The notes beneath the pieces are model-generated. The model saw only the letters and a program-made list of their open reading frames with translations, ran no database searches and was not told the origin of the DNA. DNA of 5,949 bases from Nitrospinota bacterium. GTDB taxonomy: Bacteria > Nitrospinota > Nitrospinia > JACRGO01. A program made the position numbers and the translations under genes. Of this stretch, positions 1 through 5,582 are shown one piece after another; within the stretch, counting starts at the first letter, position 1; the number at the start of each line of letters is the position of its first letter. The stretch spans positions 1-5,949 of the forward strand of contig JACRGO010000203.1 of the NCBI GenBank assembly GCA_016212295.1. The letters run 5' to 3'.

Positions 1-90
1 AAGGGCGTGAATCACGGCAATATTGCAAGGGATTTTTAGGGCATTCCACCTTGGTTATAGTGCCGCTCAACAAAAATCTGCGTGGGTACA

Positions 91-106
91 GGGTTTTATA
101 AAACCC
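91..106. repeat. 16-bp perfect palindrome in the alr leader
   Basis: The sequence gggttttataaaaccc equals its own reverse complement. It lies about 60 bp upstream of the alr start and has a TATAAA core at 97-102. It could be an operator or a promoter element, or simply a chance A/T-rich dyad. No convincing -35 hexamer lies 16-18 bp upstream, so I do not call it a promoter. Confidence 0.5.
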
Positions 107-107
107 G

Positions 108-135
108 GAACCCTGAACCTGAAACCGTGAACGGT
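108..135. repeat. degenerate short tandem repeat, about 4 units of 6-8 bp
   Basis: Four consecutive units begin with GAA and follow the pattern GAACCCT, with small indels, starting at 108, 115, 121 and 129. The last two units also form an inverted repeat (AACCGT, GA, ACGGTT at 123-136) that ends 28 bp before the alr start. The style matches the heptamer arrays at 2526-2554 and 2584-2639, though the unit sequence differs. Confidence 0.5.
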
Positions 136-164
136 TACAAAAATCCTTTGTCCTTGATTAACGA

Positions 165-1307
165 ATGCCTTATTTCCCCCCATCAATCGTTACCATTGAT
201 CTTTCGGCCATTACCCATAATTTCCGAAAAGTAAAAAAAAGAGTGGGGCCATCGGTGAAGGTCCTAGCCGTGGTAAAATCCGACGGCTATGGACACGGCC
301 TTGTCCAGGCGGCGAAACGGTTATCGTCCAGTTTCGGCGCGTCGCGGGACGAAGCAGCGGACGCCTTTGGCGTTTCGTTTGTCCAGGAGGGGATTACATT
401 GAGAAAGGCGGGGGTAAAGGAACCGATCATGGTCCTTGGCGGCGCGCTGCATGGAGAAGAAGACGCGGTCCCGGTGCATTCCCTTGTCCCCTTCGTTTCC
501 TCAATGGAAGGCATCCAAAGGTTGAATGCAGCAGGGAAAAAAGCCAGGCGCAAGATAAAGGTCCACATTAAAGCCGATACAGGGATGTCACGCTTGGGCA
601 TGCCTTTGAAGGAGGTCTTGCCCTCGCTCAGGGAATGCTCCAAGTTGAAGTTCATCAAGGTGGAAGGGCTGTGCACTCATTTCGCGTTTGCCTTCCTAAA
701 GGACAAGAAAAAAAACCTCCGTCAATTGAAACGGTTTGACAACCTGGTCCAGGAAGTGAGAAAAGAGGGACATGCCATCCCGACGATCCACGCTTGCAAC
801 AGCGCCGGGATCTTCGCCTATCCAGAGGCCCATTATGACATGGTGCGCCCTGGAATAGTCCTCTACGGCTCCTCCCCCTTTGATTATCCCTTTCCTGGAC
901 TGGACCTCAAACCTGCCATGCGATGGACGACCCGCATCGTCCACATCCGTGAGCTCAAAAAAGGGGACACCGTCTCATACGGAGGAAATTTCACGGTCAG
1001 CAGGGACAGCAGGATCGCCGCCCTGCCCGTGGGATATGCACGGGGACTCTTTCGCAATCTTTCCGGCAGGATTCAAGTCCTGGTGCGCGGGAGGCGCGTC
1101 CAGCAGGTGGGGACCATCTGCATGGACTTCACCTCAATTGATGTTTCAGCCATTGATAATTGCCGCGTCGGCGAGGAGGCTATTCTCATCGGCTCGGAAA
1201 ACGGAGAGGAAATCACCGCCTCGGAAATGGCCGGGAATTTAGGGTCCATCTCCTACGAAATCCATTGCCACGTTGGCAGCCTTGCGAAAAGAAGATACGT
1301 GAAATGA
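165..1307 (+). CDS. alr: alanine racemase (PLP-dependent)
   Basis: Cytoplasmic alanine racemase, interconverting L- and D-alanine and so supplying D-alanine for peptidoglycan. The 380 residues match the usual length. Visible family landmarks are the PLP-lysine motif VVKSDGYGHG (K38, with Y42), KADTGMSRLG (K136 and R143, spaced like the carbamylated lysine and the arginine of the Geobacillus enzyme), NSAG (S213), MVRPGIVLYG (R228, facing the PLP pyridine ring), the second catalytic base Y272 in SYGGNF, and ICMD around M320. An N-terminal TIM-barrel (about 1-235) and a C-terminal beta domain are therefore both complete. The ATG at 165 is the only possible start: an in-frame TAA lies at 159-161, and no other start codon precedes the conserved IDL segment. 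No Shine-Dalgarno sequence is evident. The gene overlaps smpB by 4 bp (ATGA). The broader Alr/DadX-type family is certain; biosynthetic Alr is inferred from context. Confidence 0.97.
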   Translation: MPYFPPSIVTIDLSAITHNFRKVKKRVGPSVKVLAVVKSDGYGHGLVQAAKRLSSSFGASRDEAADAFGVSFVQEGITLRKAGVKEPIMVLGGALHGEEDAVPVHSLVPFVSSMEGIQRLNAAGKKARRKIKVHIKADTGMSRLGMPLKEVLPSLRECSKLKFIKVEGLCTHFAFAFLKDKKKNLRQLKRFDNLVQEVRKEGHAIPTIHACNSAGIFAYPEAHYDMVRPGIVLYGSSPFDYPFPGLDLKPAMRWTTRIVHIRELKKGDTVSYGGNFTVSRDSRIAALPVGYARGLFRNLSGRIQVLVRGRRVQQVGTICMDFTSIDVSAIDNCRVGEEAILIGSENGEEITASEMAGNLGSISYEIHCHVGSLAKRRYVK

Positions 1308-1765
1308 CGGATAAAATAAAAATAATCACGGAGAACAGGAAGGCGTATCATGACTACCATATTCATGAGCGCATGGAGGCGGGCATGGTCCTGAAGGGCA
1401 CGGAGATCAAGTCCCTGCGCATGGGGAAAGCCCACCTCAGAGACAGCTACGCGGAAATAAGAAACGAGGAGTTGTTCCTGGTGAGCTGCCATATAAGCCC
1501 TTATGATCCGGCCTCGCAGTTCAACCACGACCCCTTGCGCCGCAGGAAACTCCTGATGCACAAAAAGGAAATCCAAAAGCTCTTTGCTAGGATAGAGATC
1601 AAGGGATTCAGTCTCATTCCCCTGAAGATTTATTTCAAGGGCGGCATGGCGAAGGTAGAATTGGGAATAGCCACGGGGAAAAAGGAGTTTGACAAGAGGG
1701 AGTCCATAAAAAAGAAAGAGGCGGACATGGACATCGCCAAGGCGATGAAGCAAAGAGTGACATGA
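1304..1765 (+). CDS. smpB: SsrA (tmRNA)-binding protein SmpB
   Basis: SmpB binds tmRNA and places it in the A site of stalled ribosomes during trans-translation. The 153 residues fit the family (about 150-160). Recognisable segments are the N-terminal NRKAYHDYHIHE, the GTEIKSLR motif (residues about 32-39), the DPLRRRKLLMHKKEI block and LIPLKIYF, which together form the OB-fold core. The basic tail, KKEFDKRESIKKKEADMDIAKAMK, is the part that folds as a helix in the mRNA channel. The ATG overlaps the alr stop (ATGA, 1304-1307), and there is only a weak purine stretch (AGAAGA) upstream, so translation is probably coupled to alr. A longer in-frame ORF reaches back inside alr, but the extra N-terminus is alr sequence in another frame and has no family match. 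No tmRNA gene (ssrA) is visible in this window. The 3' end converges on the next gene 51 bp away without a clear terminator. Confidence 0.97.
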   Translation: MTDKIKIITENRKAYHDYHIHERMEAGMVLKGTEIKSLRMGKAHLRDSYAEIRNEELFLVSCHISPYDPASQFNHDPLRRRKLLMHKKEIQKLFARIEIKGFSLIPLKIYFKGGMAKVELGIATGKKEFDKRESIKKKEADMDIAKAMKQRVT

Positions 1766-1816
1766 GCGCGGCAAGACGCCCCGAAATACGAATATAAAAT
1801 ATCGAACTCCAGCATT

Positions 1817-2281
1817 TCAAGACCACTGAAGCCCGTTTGAACACGCCTCTTCCAAGAAGGTCTTGAAAAACGGATATTCCTTGTCCTTGGCGCCTTGGAT
1901 AAGGGCCAATGCCCGCATGTGCTGGGAATTTCTTTTGTCGCAGATATTTTGAAACACCTGCTCGCCTGTCAAATAACCGTCCCCGGTTAAAACCGATATC
2001 TTTTTGATCCTGCCCAGCAAGGCCCTGATGGTTTGAAAGATTTCAGCGGCCTTTTTGTTTGCCTTTTGCTGATAAAAAGGAAGGCCGGCGCTTTTTAAGA
2101 ATCTGTATGCGTTAAAATAAGTATTGATTTTAAAAATAGCGTCAAGGATGGAATTTTTCATATCGATCATTTCCACTCCGGTCCTGTATTTAAGCAGATT
2201 CGAATCCAGTTCTTCGCAATCGCCGTCCAGAATGACCATATCCGCGGTTTCCTTGCATACCTGGGGAACTTTAGCCAGCAT
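1817..2281 (-). CDS. hypothetical protein, 154 aa, mostly helical
   Basis: I do not recognise this protein. It is supported as a real gene by a good ribosome binding site (AGGAG, 6 nt before the ATG), by its 154-codon length in a moderately AT-rich region, and by a composition unlike a shadow frame. It has no signal peptide or obvious membrane segment. Residues about 38-95 look like two amphipathic helices rich in Lys, Phe, Tyr and Ile, with the segment YFNAYRFLKSAGLPFYQQ. Another helical stretch follows at about 118-150, containing HMRALALIQGAKDKEYPFF. Acidic residues cluster near the N-terminus (DGDCEELD, 19-26). Four cysteines are scattered and do not form a metal motif. It is convergent with smpB and transcribed in the same direction as tex upstream, but a 360-bp gap separates them, so it probably has its own promoter. 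A soluble, cytoplasmic, lineage-restricted protein is the best description. Confidence 0.75.
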   Translation of the reverse strand: MLAKVPQVCKETADMVILDGDCEELDSNLLKYRTGVEMIDMKNSILDAIFKINTYFNAYRFLKSAGLPFYQQKANKKAAEIFQTIRALLGRIKKISVLTGDGYLTGEQVFQNICDKRNSQHMRALALIQGAKDKEYPFFKTFLEEACSNGLQWS

Positions 2282-2287
2282 TTTTAT

Positions 2288-2292
2288 CTCCT
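2288..2292 (-). promoter_or_regulatory. ribosome binding site of the 154-aa hypothetical gene
   Basis: AGGAG on the minus strand, 6 nt upstream of the ATG at 2281. It fixes this start codon and is a main reason to accept the gene as real. Confidence 0.75.
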
Positions 2293-2329
2293 GTTCTTTA
2301 GGGGTTGGATTATTTTGGCGGTTTTCAAA

Positions 2330-2357
2330 AATTTAATGCTTTCCTGCTATAGGGCAA
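2330..2357 (-). promoter_or_regulatory. possible sigma70-type promoter of the hypothetical gene
   Basis: On the minus strand, TTGCCC (2352-2357) and TAAATT (2330-2335) each match four of six consensus bases and are separated by 16 bp, about 50 bp upstream of the start codon. The -35 side overlaps a small imperfect dyad (GGCA...TGCC, 2353-2367). This is weak and based only on consensus matching. Confidence 0.25.
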
Positions 2358-2525
2358 TTCTAATGCCAAAGCAGAAACAAACGGCCAAATTCCCTGTCAC
2401 ATGGAGAAAATAAAGCCCAAGCTCAACAGAGCCCGCTAAATTACCCCGATCTTTAATAAACCCTCCTCCAAAAAAAGAATTTTTTTCCTGACGCCAAGGG
2501 AAAATTTTTCCTGCTTATCATCTGT

Positions 2526-2554
2526 ACTCCTCGACTTGCCACTCGTTACTTCTC
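2526..2554. repeat. degenerate heptamer tandem repeat (ACT-initial units)
   Basis: Four consecutive units begin with ACT at 2526 (8 bp), 2534, 2541 and 2548 (7 bp each); examples are ACTTGCC and ACTCGTT. The 7-bp period is shared with the array at 2584-2639 just to the right, but the unit differs. Confidence 0.5.
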
Positions 2555-2583
2555 GGAACAAAGTGATTTGTCAGATTGCAAAT

Positions 2584-2639
2584 GCCGCATGCATCATGTA
2601 TCCTGCATCCTTTATCTTGCTCCCTGTCCCCTGCCCCCT
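2584..2639. repeat. degenerate heptamer tandem repeat, 8 units, abutting the tex stop codon
   Basis: Eight consecutive 7-bp units with no indels fill 56 bp and end 3 bp from the tex stop codon. Units drift from left to right: GCATCAT at 2591, GTATCCT at 2598, GCATCCT at 2605, then GTCCCCT at 2626 and GCCCCCT at 2633. Most units start with G and end in CCT, so the array becomes progressively C-rich towards tex. No open frame or hairpin explains it. Confidence 0.65.
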
Positions 2640-2642
2640 TCC

Positions 2643-4940
2643 TTACCTAACCCTAAACCCCGCCTTCTCCCAGGCGCTGACGTCCTTAAGCTTATCACTA
2701 ACCGGCTTGGGGCTTTTTTCAGGCCGGGGCCGGGCCGCCGGCGCCGGCTTCTTCCCGCCCTCTCCGCCTTTCGGGTCTGCCTCCTTTATTGACAGGGAAA
2801 CGCGGTTTCTTCCCTTGTCCACTGAAAGGACCTTTACCTTCACCACCTGCCCCACCTTCACCACGTCCGCCGGGTCCTTCACATACCGGTTCGCCAGATG
2901 GCTTATGTGGACCAGACCGTCCTGGTGCACGCCGACGTCCACAAAGGCGCCGAAGGCGGTGACATTGGTTACTGTACCTTGCAAGATCAGCCCATCCTTG
3001 AGGTCGTCGATCTTGGTGATGTCCTCCCGGAACACCGCTGCCTGGAATTCCTTTCTGGGATCACGGCCCGGCTTTTTCAGTTCCTCTATTATGTCGGTAA
3101 GGGTCGGGAGGCCCACTTGGTCCGTTATATAACGCTTGAGGTCTATCGTTTCCAACAAGGACGCATTAGCCGCAAGCTGCTCTACGGTCGCGGACAAGTC
3201 CCTGGCCATGGATTCCACCAGACCGTATCTCTCCGGATGGACCCCGGTGTTGTCCAGGGGAAATTCCCCGGCGCGGATACGGAGAAATCCGGCGGCCTGC
3301 TCGTATGCCTTTGGTCCGAAACGGGGGACCTTAAGCAGTGCCTGGCGCGAGGGAAAGGGACCGTTAGCATCACGGAAATGGACAATTGCCTTTGCCAGGG
3401 CGTCGCTGACCCCGGCCACGTATGACAGCAGGGCGTAGGACGCAGTGTTCAGCTCCACGCCCACGTAATTAACGCACGACTCCACCACGGAGTCCAGGCC
3501 CTTTTTCAGTAAATTCTGGTTCACGTCGTGCTGATACTGCCCGACGCCGATGCTCTTTGGATCGATCTTCACAAGCTCCGCCAGCGGGTCCTGCGAGCGC
3601 CGCGCGATTGAGATGGCGCCCCGCACGGTAAGATCCAGGTCCGGGAACTCCTCCCTTGCAATGGGTGAGGCGGAATAGACGCTGGCCCCTGCCTCGTTCA
3701 CCATCAGCGTCAAGACCTGCCGCCCGGCCTCGCGCAGCGTCTCGCGCGCGAATTGCTCCATCTCGCGCCCGGCTGTCCCGTTGCCTATGGCTATAAGCTC
3801 GATGGAATGCCGGTCCAGCAGGCGCAGCAGTTCCTTCTTCGCCTTTTCCTTTTGTCCATCCCCGCCCGTGTGCGGGTATATGGTCACGTGCTCCAGGAAA
3901 CGCCCTGTTTCATCAACCGCGGCCAATTTGGAACCGGTGCGGAGTCCGGGGTCGATCCCAAGCGTCCGCTTGCTTCCAGCGGGCGGTTGCAGCAATAAAT
4001 TCTTCAGATTTTCGGAAAAGACCCTGATGGCGGTTTCATCAGCGCTTTTTTTGGAGTCCAGCCGCACCTCCACCGCGATGGAAGGGGCAAGGAGTCTCTT
4101 GTAGGAATCTTCCGCCACCTTTTCCAGGAGCGATTCAAAAATGCTCTTCCCGAGAATCAGACGTCCCTTCAATCCATCCAGAATTTCCTCTTCCGGCGCG
4201 TCTATGGAAAGGACAAGGACCTCCTCATTCTCCCCTCGGCGCATGGCGAGCATGCGATGGGAAGGGATTTCCCTGACCGGTTCCTTGTAATCGTAATACA
4301 TCTGGAACTTCGTGGCTTCTCCCTCCTTGCCTGAAGCCACCTTGGTCCGGAAAATCCCCTTTTCCTGGGTCAGACGCCTCGCAAAGGCCCGGACGTCGGC
4401 GTCCTCGCTCAACCGCTCCGCCAGGATGTAGCAGGCCCCTTCCAAGGCGGCCGCCTCGTCAGGGACCTCCTTTTCCGGGTTGACGTAGGGAAGGGCCGCC
4501 TCTTCAGGAGTCCCGGACCTTAATTCCTGGGCCGCCATGAGGTCCGCCAGCGGCTCAAGGCCCCGCTCCCTGGCTATTGTGGCCTTTGTGCGGCGCTTGG
4601 GTTTAAACGGTAGGTACAGGTCCTCCAGTTCCGTTTTCTTGCGGACCGCCTCCACTCTGGCCTTTAGTTCAGGGGTGAGCTTCCCCTGCTCCTCAACTGA
4701 TTTCAAAACAGTGGCCTTGCGCTCCTGCAATTCCTGAAAATAGGCCAGGAGTTCTTCGATGTTCCGGACTTGCACCTCGTCCAGTTCCCCTGTCTGCTCC
4801 TTCCGGTAGCGGGCGATGAACGGAACGGTCCCGCCATCCAGAAGCAGGGCCGCTGTGTTTTGGACCTGGAAGGGCTTGAGCCCTGCCTCCTCCACTATGT
4901 AAACGAGAATTCGGGGTAGTTGCTCTTCAGAGACCGCCAT
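2643..4940 (-). CDS. tex: RNA-binding transcription accessory protein Tex
   Basis: Tex is a cytoplasmic nucleic-acid-binding protein, related to eukaryotic Spt6, that associates with the transcription machinery; its exact bacterial role is not settled. The 765 residues are full length. In order: helical N-terminal Tex region (about 1-320, with PFIARYRKEQTGELDE at 40-55 and DLYLPFKPKRRTKA at about 107-120), YqgF/RNase H-like domain (TLGIDPGLRTG at 326-336, GNGTAGREME at 386-395, VNEAGASVYSAS at 414-425), the conserved SIGVGQYQHDVNQ (463-475), tandem helix-hairpin-helix region (about 496-555), and an S1 RNA-binding domain (about 651-719, GTVTNVTAFGAFVDVG). The tail beyond S1 is a Lys/Pro/Gly-rich linker ending in a short basic segment (AWEKAGFRVR). 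I chose ATG 4940 because GAGGA lies 8 nt upstream. The alternative TTG at 4955 would place that same GAGG inside the coding region. It is a single-gene transcription unit by spacing. Confidence 0.97.
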   Translation of the reverse strand: MAVSEEQLPRILVYIVEEAGLKPFQVQNTAALLLDGGTVPFIARYRKEQTGELDEVQVRNIEELLAYFQELQERKATVLKSVEEQGKLTPELKARVEAVRKKTELEDLYLPFKPKRRTKATIARERGLEPLADLMAAQELRSGTPEEAALPYVNPEKEVPDEAAALEGACYILAERLSEDADVRAFARRLTQEKGIFRTKVASGKEGEATKFQMYYDYKEPVREIPSHRMLAMRRGENEEVLVLSIDAPEEEILDGLKGRLILGKSIFESLLEKVAEDSYKRLLAPSIAVEVRLDSKKSADETAIRVFSENLKNLLLQPPAGSKRTLGIDPGLRTGSKLAAVDETGRFLEHVTIYPHTGGDGQKEKAKKELLRLLDRHSIELIAIGNGTAGREMEQFARETLREAGRQVLTLMVNEAGASVYSASPIAREEFPDLDLTVRGAISIARRSQDPLAELVKIDPKSIGVGQYQHDVNQNLLKKGLDSVVESCVNYVGVELNTASYALLSYVAGVSDALAKAIVHFRDANGPFPSRQALLKVPRFGPKAYEQAAGFLRIRAGEFPLDNTGVHPERYGLVESMARDLSATVEQLAANASLLETIDLKRYITDQVGLPTLTDIIEELKKPGRDPRKEFQAAVFREDITKIDDLKDGLILQGTVTNVTAFGAFVDVGVHQDGLVHISHLANRYVKDPADVVKVGQVVKVKVLSVDKGRNRVSLSIKEADPKGGEGGKKPAPAARPRPEKSPKPVSDKLKDVSAWEKAGFRVR

Positions 4941-4948
4941 TTGTATTT

Positions 4949-4953
4949 TCCTC
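4949..4953 (-). promoter_or_regulatory. tex ribosome binding site (decides the start)
   Basis: GAGGA on the minus strand, 8 nt before ATG 4940. A TTG start at 4955 overlaps this site and has no ribosome binding site of its own, so the shorter protein (765 aa) is preferred. Confidence 0.75.
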
Positions 4954-4980
4954 AAGTAAAAAATAGCCGGTAATTTTTAT

Positions 4981-5018
4981 TATTATGGCCTATAATACTA
5001 CACCTGAATTTGATTCAG
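4981..5018 (-). promoter_or_regulatory. putative tex promoter region with two perfect dyads
   Basis: TATTATGGCCTATAATA (4981-4997) has perfect 6-bp arms around a 5-nt centre. It supplies -10-like hexamers on the minus strand (TATTAT, CATAAT) and TATAAT on the plus strand. Seven bases further upstream of tex is a second perfect dyad, CTGAATTTGATTCAG (5004-5018), with 6-bp arms and a 3-nt centre. It sits where a regulator covering the spacer and -35 would bind. No good -35 hexamer is visible. The promoter role is inferred from position, 40-80 bp before the tex start. Confidence 0.4.
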
Positions 5019-5221
5019 CCACTTTTTCCCGGCTTTTCCTGATAACGAATATGCAAAACTCGGCATGGCCGCGCTGTGGGAACCACACGGCAACGGATAC
5101 CAACGCCGGGCTGGCATGGCGGACGACCGAAGGTGGCGCAATTACCTGAAAGGCGGAGGTGGACAGATGCGAGGCGGACCTGCAATTAACCATATCGAAA
5201 TAGAATGCGCATAAAAATTCC

Positions 5222-5238
5222 CCGCCTTGGAGAGGCGG
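5222..5238 (-). repeat. CCGCCT/AGGCGG hairpin with nearby T-run
   Basis: A perfect 6-bp GC-rich stem (5222-5227 with 5233-5238) has a 5-nt loop. Read on the minus strand it is followed after a GGAA-like spacer by TTTTT. It resembles the dispersed intergenic hairpins that create false PPLQGG-type ORFs in many genomes. It could act as a weak terminator, but no minus-strand gene needs it, since the hicB terminator lies upstream. Confidence 0.4.
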
Positions 5239-5262
5239 CGCGAACGAACTGCTAGCCAACGC

Positions 5263-5277
5263 GCGCAGAGCTTGCGC
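5263..5277. repeat. GCGCA/TGCGC hairpin
   Basis: Five perfect base pairs (GCGCA and TGCGC) enclose a 5-nt loop (GAGCT), inside a GC-rich island flanked by A/T-rich DNA. No function can be assigned. Confidence 0.35.
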
Positions 5278-5314
5278 TTAAATATAAACTTTGTAGCGCA
5301 CGGACAATTGAACC

Positions 5315-5352
5315 AAAAAAAAGCCTGCTGGTAAGCGTCTGGCTAAGCAGGC
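5315..5352 (-). terminator. rho-independent terminator of hicB
   Basis: On the minus strand, GCCTGCT (5346-5352) pairs perfectly with AGCAGGC (5323-5329) across a 16-nt loop. The stem is followed immediately by eight T residues (5315-5322). It begins 11 nt after the hicB stop codon, so it ends the hicA-hicB transcript. Confidence 0.85.
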
Positions 5353-5363
5353 GGTTAGGTGTC

Positions 5364-5582
5364 TTATGCTGCCTGGTAAATTAAAGGGCGGAATGTCGGT
5401 TTTGGAATAGCTTTTCCGCTTTTATTTGCTGTTTCCAGCCATGTTTTTTTGGCTTTTAAAACCTCTTCGAGCGCTGCCTTGGGGGTGGAGCCAAATGCTG
5501 AACAATATTTCAGATCAGGAATATCGGCTATATAGCCTTCGTCTTCTTCGCTGTAAAAAATGTTAATATGATAATCTTTCAC
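5364..5582 (-). CDS. hicB: HicB-family antitoxin (short form), orphaned
   Basis: Antitoxin of a type II HicAB toxin-antitoxin pair; HicB proteins bind and block the HicA mRNA interferase. The 72-residue sequence is a complete short HicB: an N-terminal strand, FYSEEDEGYIADIPDL (residues about 9-24), the conserved YCSAFGSTPKAALEEV helix region (26-41), and a C-terminal KPIPKP-like end (GKAIPKPTFRP). It consists of the HicB RNase H-like fold only, with no DNA-binding domain at the C-terminus. The start is GTG at 5582, with GGAGG 7 nt upstream. That GTG shares its first G with the TAG stop of the hicA remnant (TAGTG), the normal coupled arrangement. A strong terminator follows 11 nt after the stop. 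Because the adjacent toxin gene is broken, this is an antitoxin without a cognate toxin here. The family is clear; whether it still has a function is unknown. Confidence 0.9.
   Translation of the reverse strand: MKDYHINIFYSEEDEGYIADIPDLKYCSAFGSTPKAALEEVLKAKKTWLETANKSGKAIPKPTFRPLIYQAA

Larger units (their letters stand above)
2282..2642. other. intergenic gap between the hypothetical gene and tex
   Basis: No supportable gene lies here on either strand. The stretch holds the ribosome binding site and possible promoter of the left gene. It also has an A7-GAA-T7 symmetrical tract (2470-2486), a GGAAAA-T-TTTTCC dyad (2499-2511), an ATTTG...CAAAT dyad (about 2566-2583) and two degenerate heptamer arrays listed separately. 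No classical GC-rich hairpin with a T-run is visible for tex. The A7/T7 tract would give a U-run in either direction, but its stem is A:T only. Confidence 0.6.
5019..5314. other. intergenic gap between tex and the hicB terminator
   Basis: I see no supportable gene here. A 54-codon ORF on the plus strand (4985-5149) and an 89-codon ORF on the minus strand (4990-5259) overlap each other on opposite strands; neither has a ribosome binding site or a recognisable family. The minus-strand ORF begins across a hairpin repeat (product PPLQGGE), a typical artefact of such repeats. The stretch also contains AGGCGGA twice (5151 and 5172) and the two hairpins listed separately. Confidence 0.5.

Noticed and set aside
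1-39. C-terminal end of an upstream gene (frame ending VNHGNIARDF, TAG at 37-39)
   Set aside because: Twelve codons look protein-like, but another frame stays open longer (to about 102), and there is no motif to decide. Extending the window leftwards would settle it.
1160-1303. N-terminal extension of SmpB into alr
   Set aside because: The added residues are alr sequence in another frame; SmpB length and conserved N-terminus fit the ATG at 1304.
2470-2486. A7-GAA-T7 tract as a bidirectional terminator
   Set aside because: The stem is A:T only, with no GC pairs, and it is about 155 bp from the tex stop; too weak to call.
2737-2748. GCCGGCGCCGGC palindrome in the 3' end of tex
   Set aside because: It is a perfect 12-bp palindrome, but it encodes part of the Ala/Pro/Arg-rich linker and is expected from GC-rich codons there.
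4941-4955. Five-residue longer Tex starting at TTG 4955
   Set aside because: The extension (RKIQ after the start) contains the GAGGA ribosome binding site that serves ATG 4940, and there is no other ribosome binding site upstream of the TTG.
4985-5149. 54-codon plus-strand ORF and 89-codon minus-strand ORF (4990-5259) in the tex-hicB gap
   Set aside because: They overlap on opposite strands, lack ribosome binding sites and have repeat-derived composition; the plus ORF would also start inside the tex promoter dyad.
5251-5360. Integron attC-like site, suggested by GTTAGGT at 5354 and AGCCAAC at 5254, near a toxin-antitoxin gene
   Set aside because: GTTAGGT fits the attC core, but the opposite AGCCAAC does not fit RYYYAAC and the arms do not pair. 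The main hairpin here is explained by the hicB terminator, and no integrase or second site is visible.
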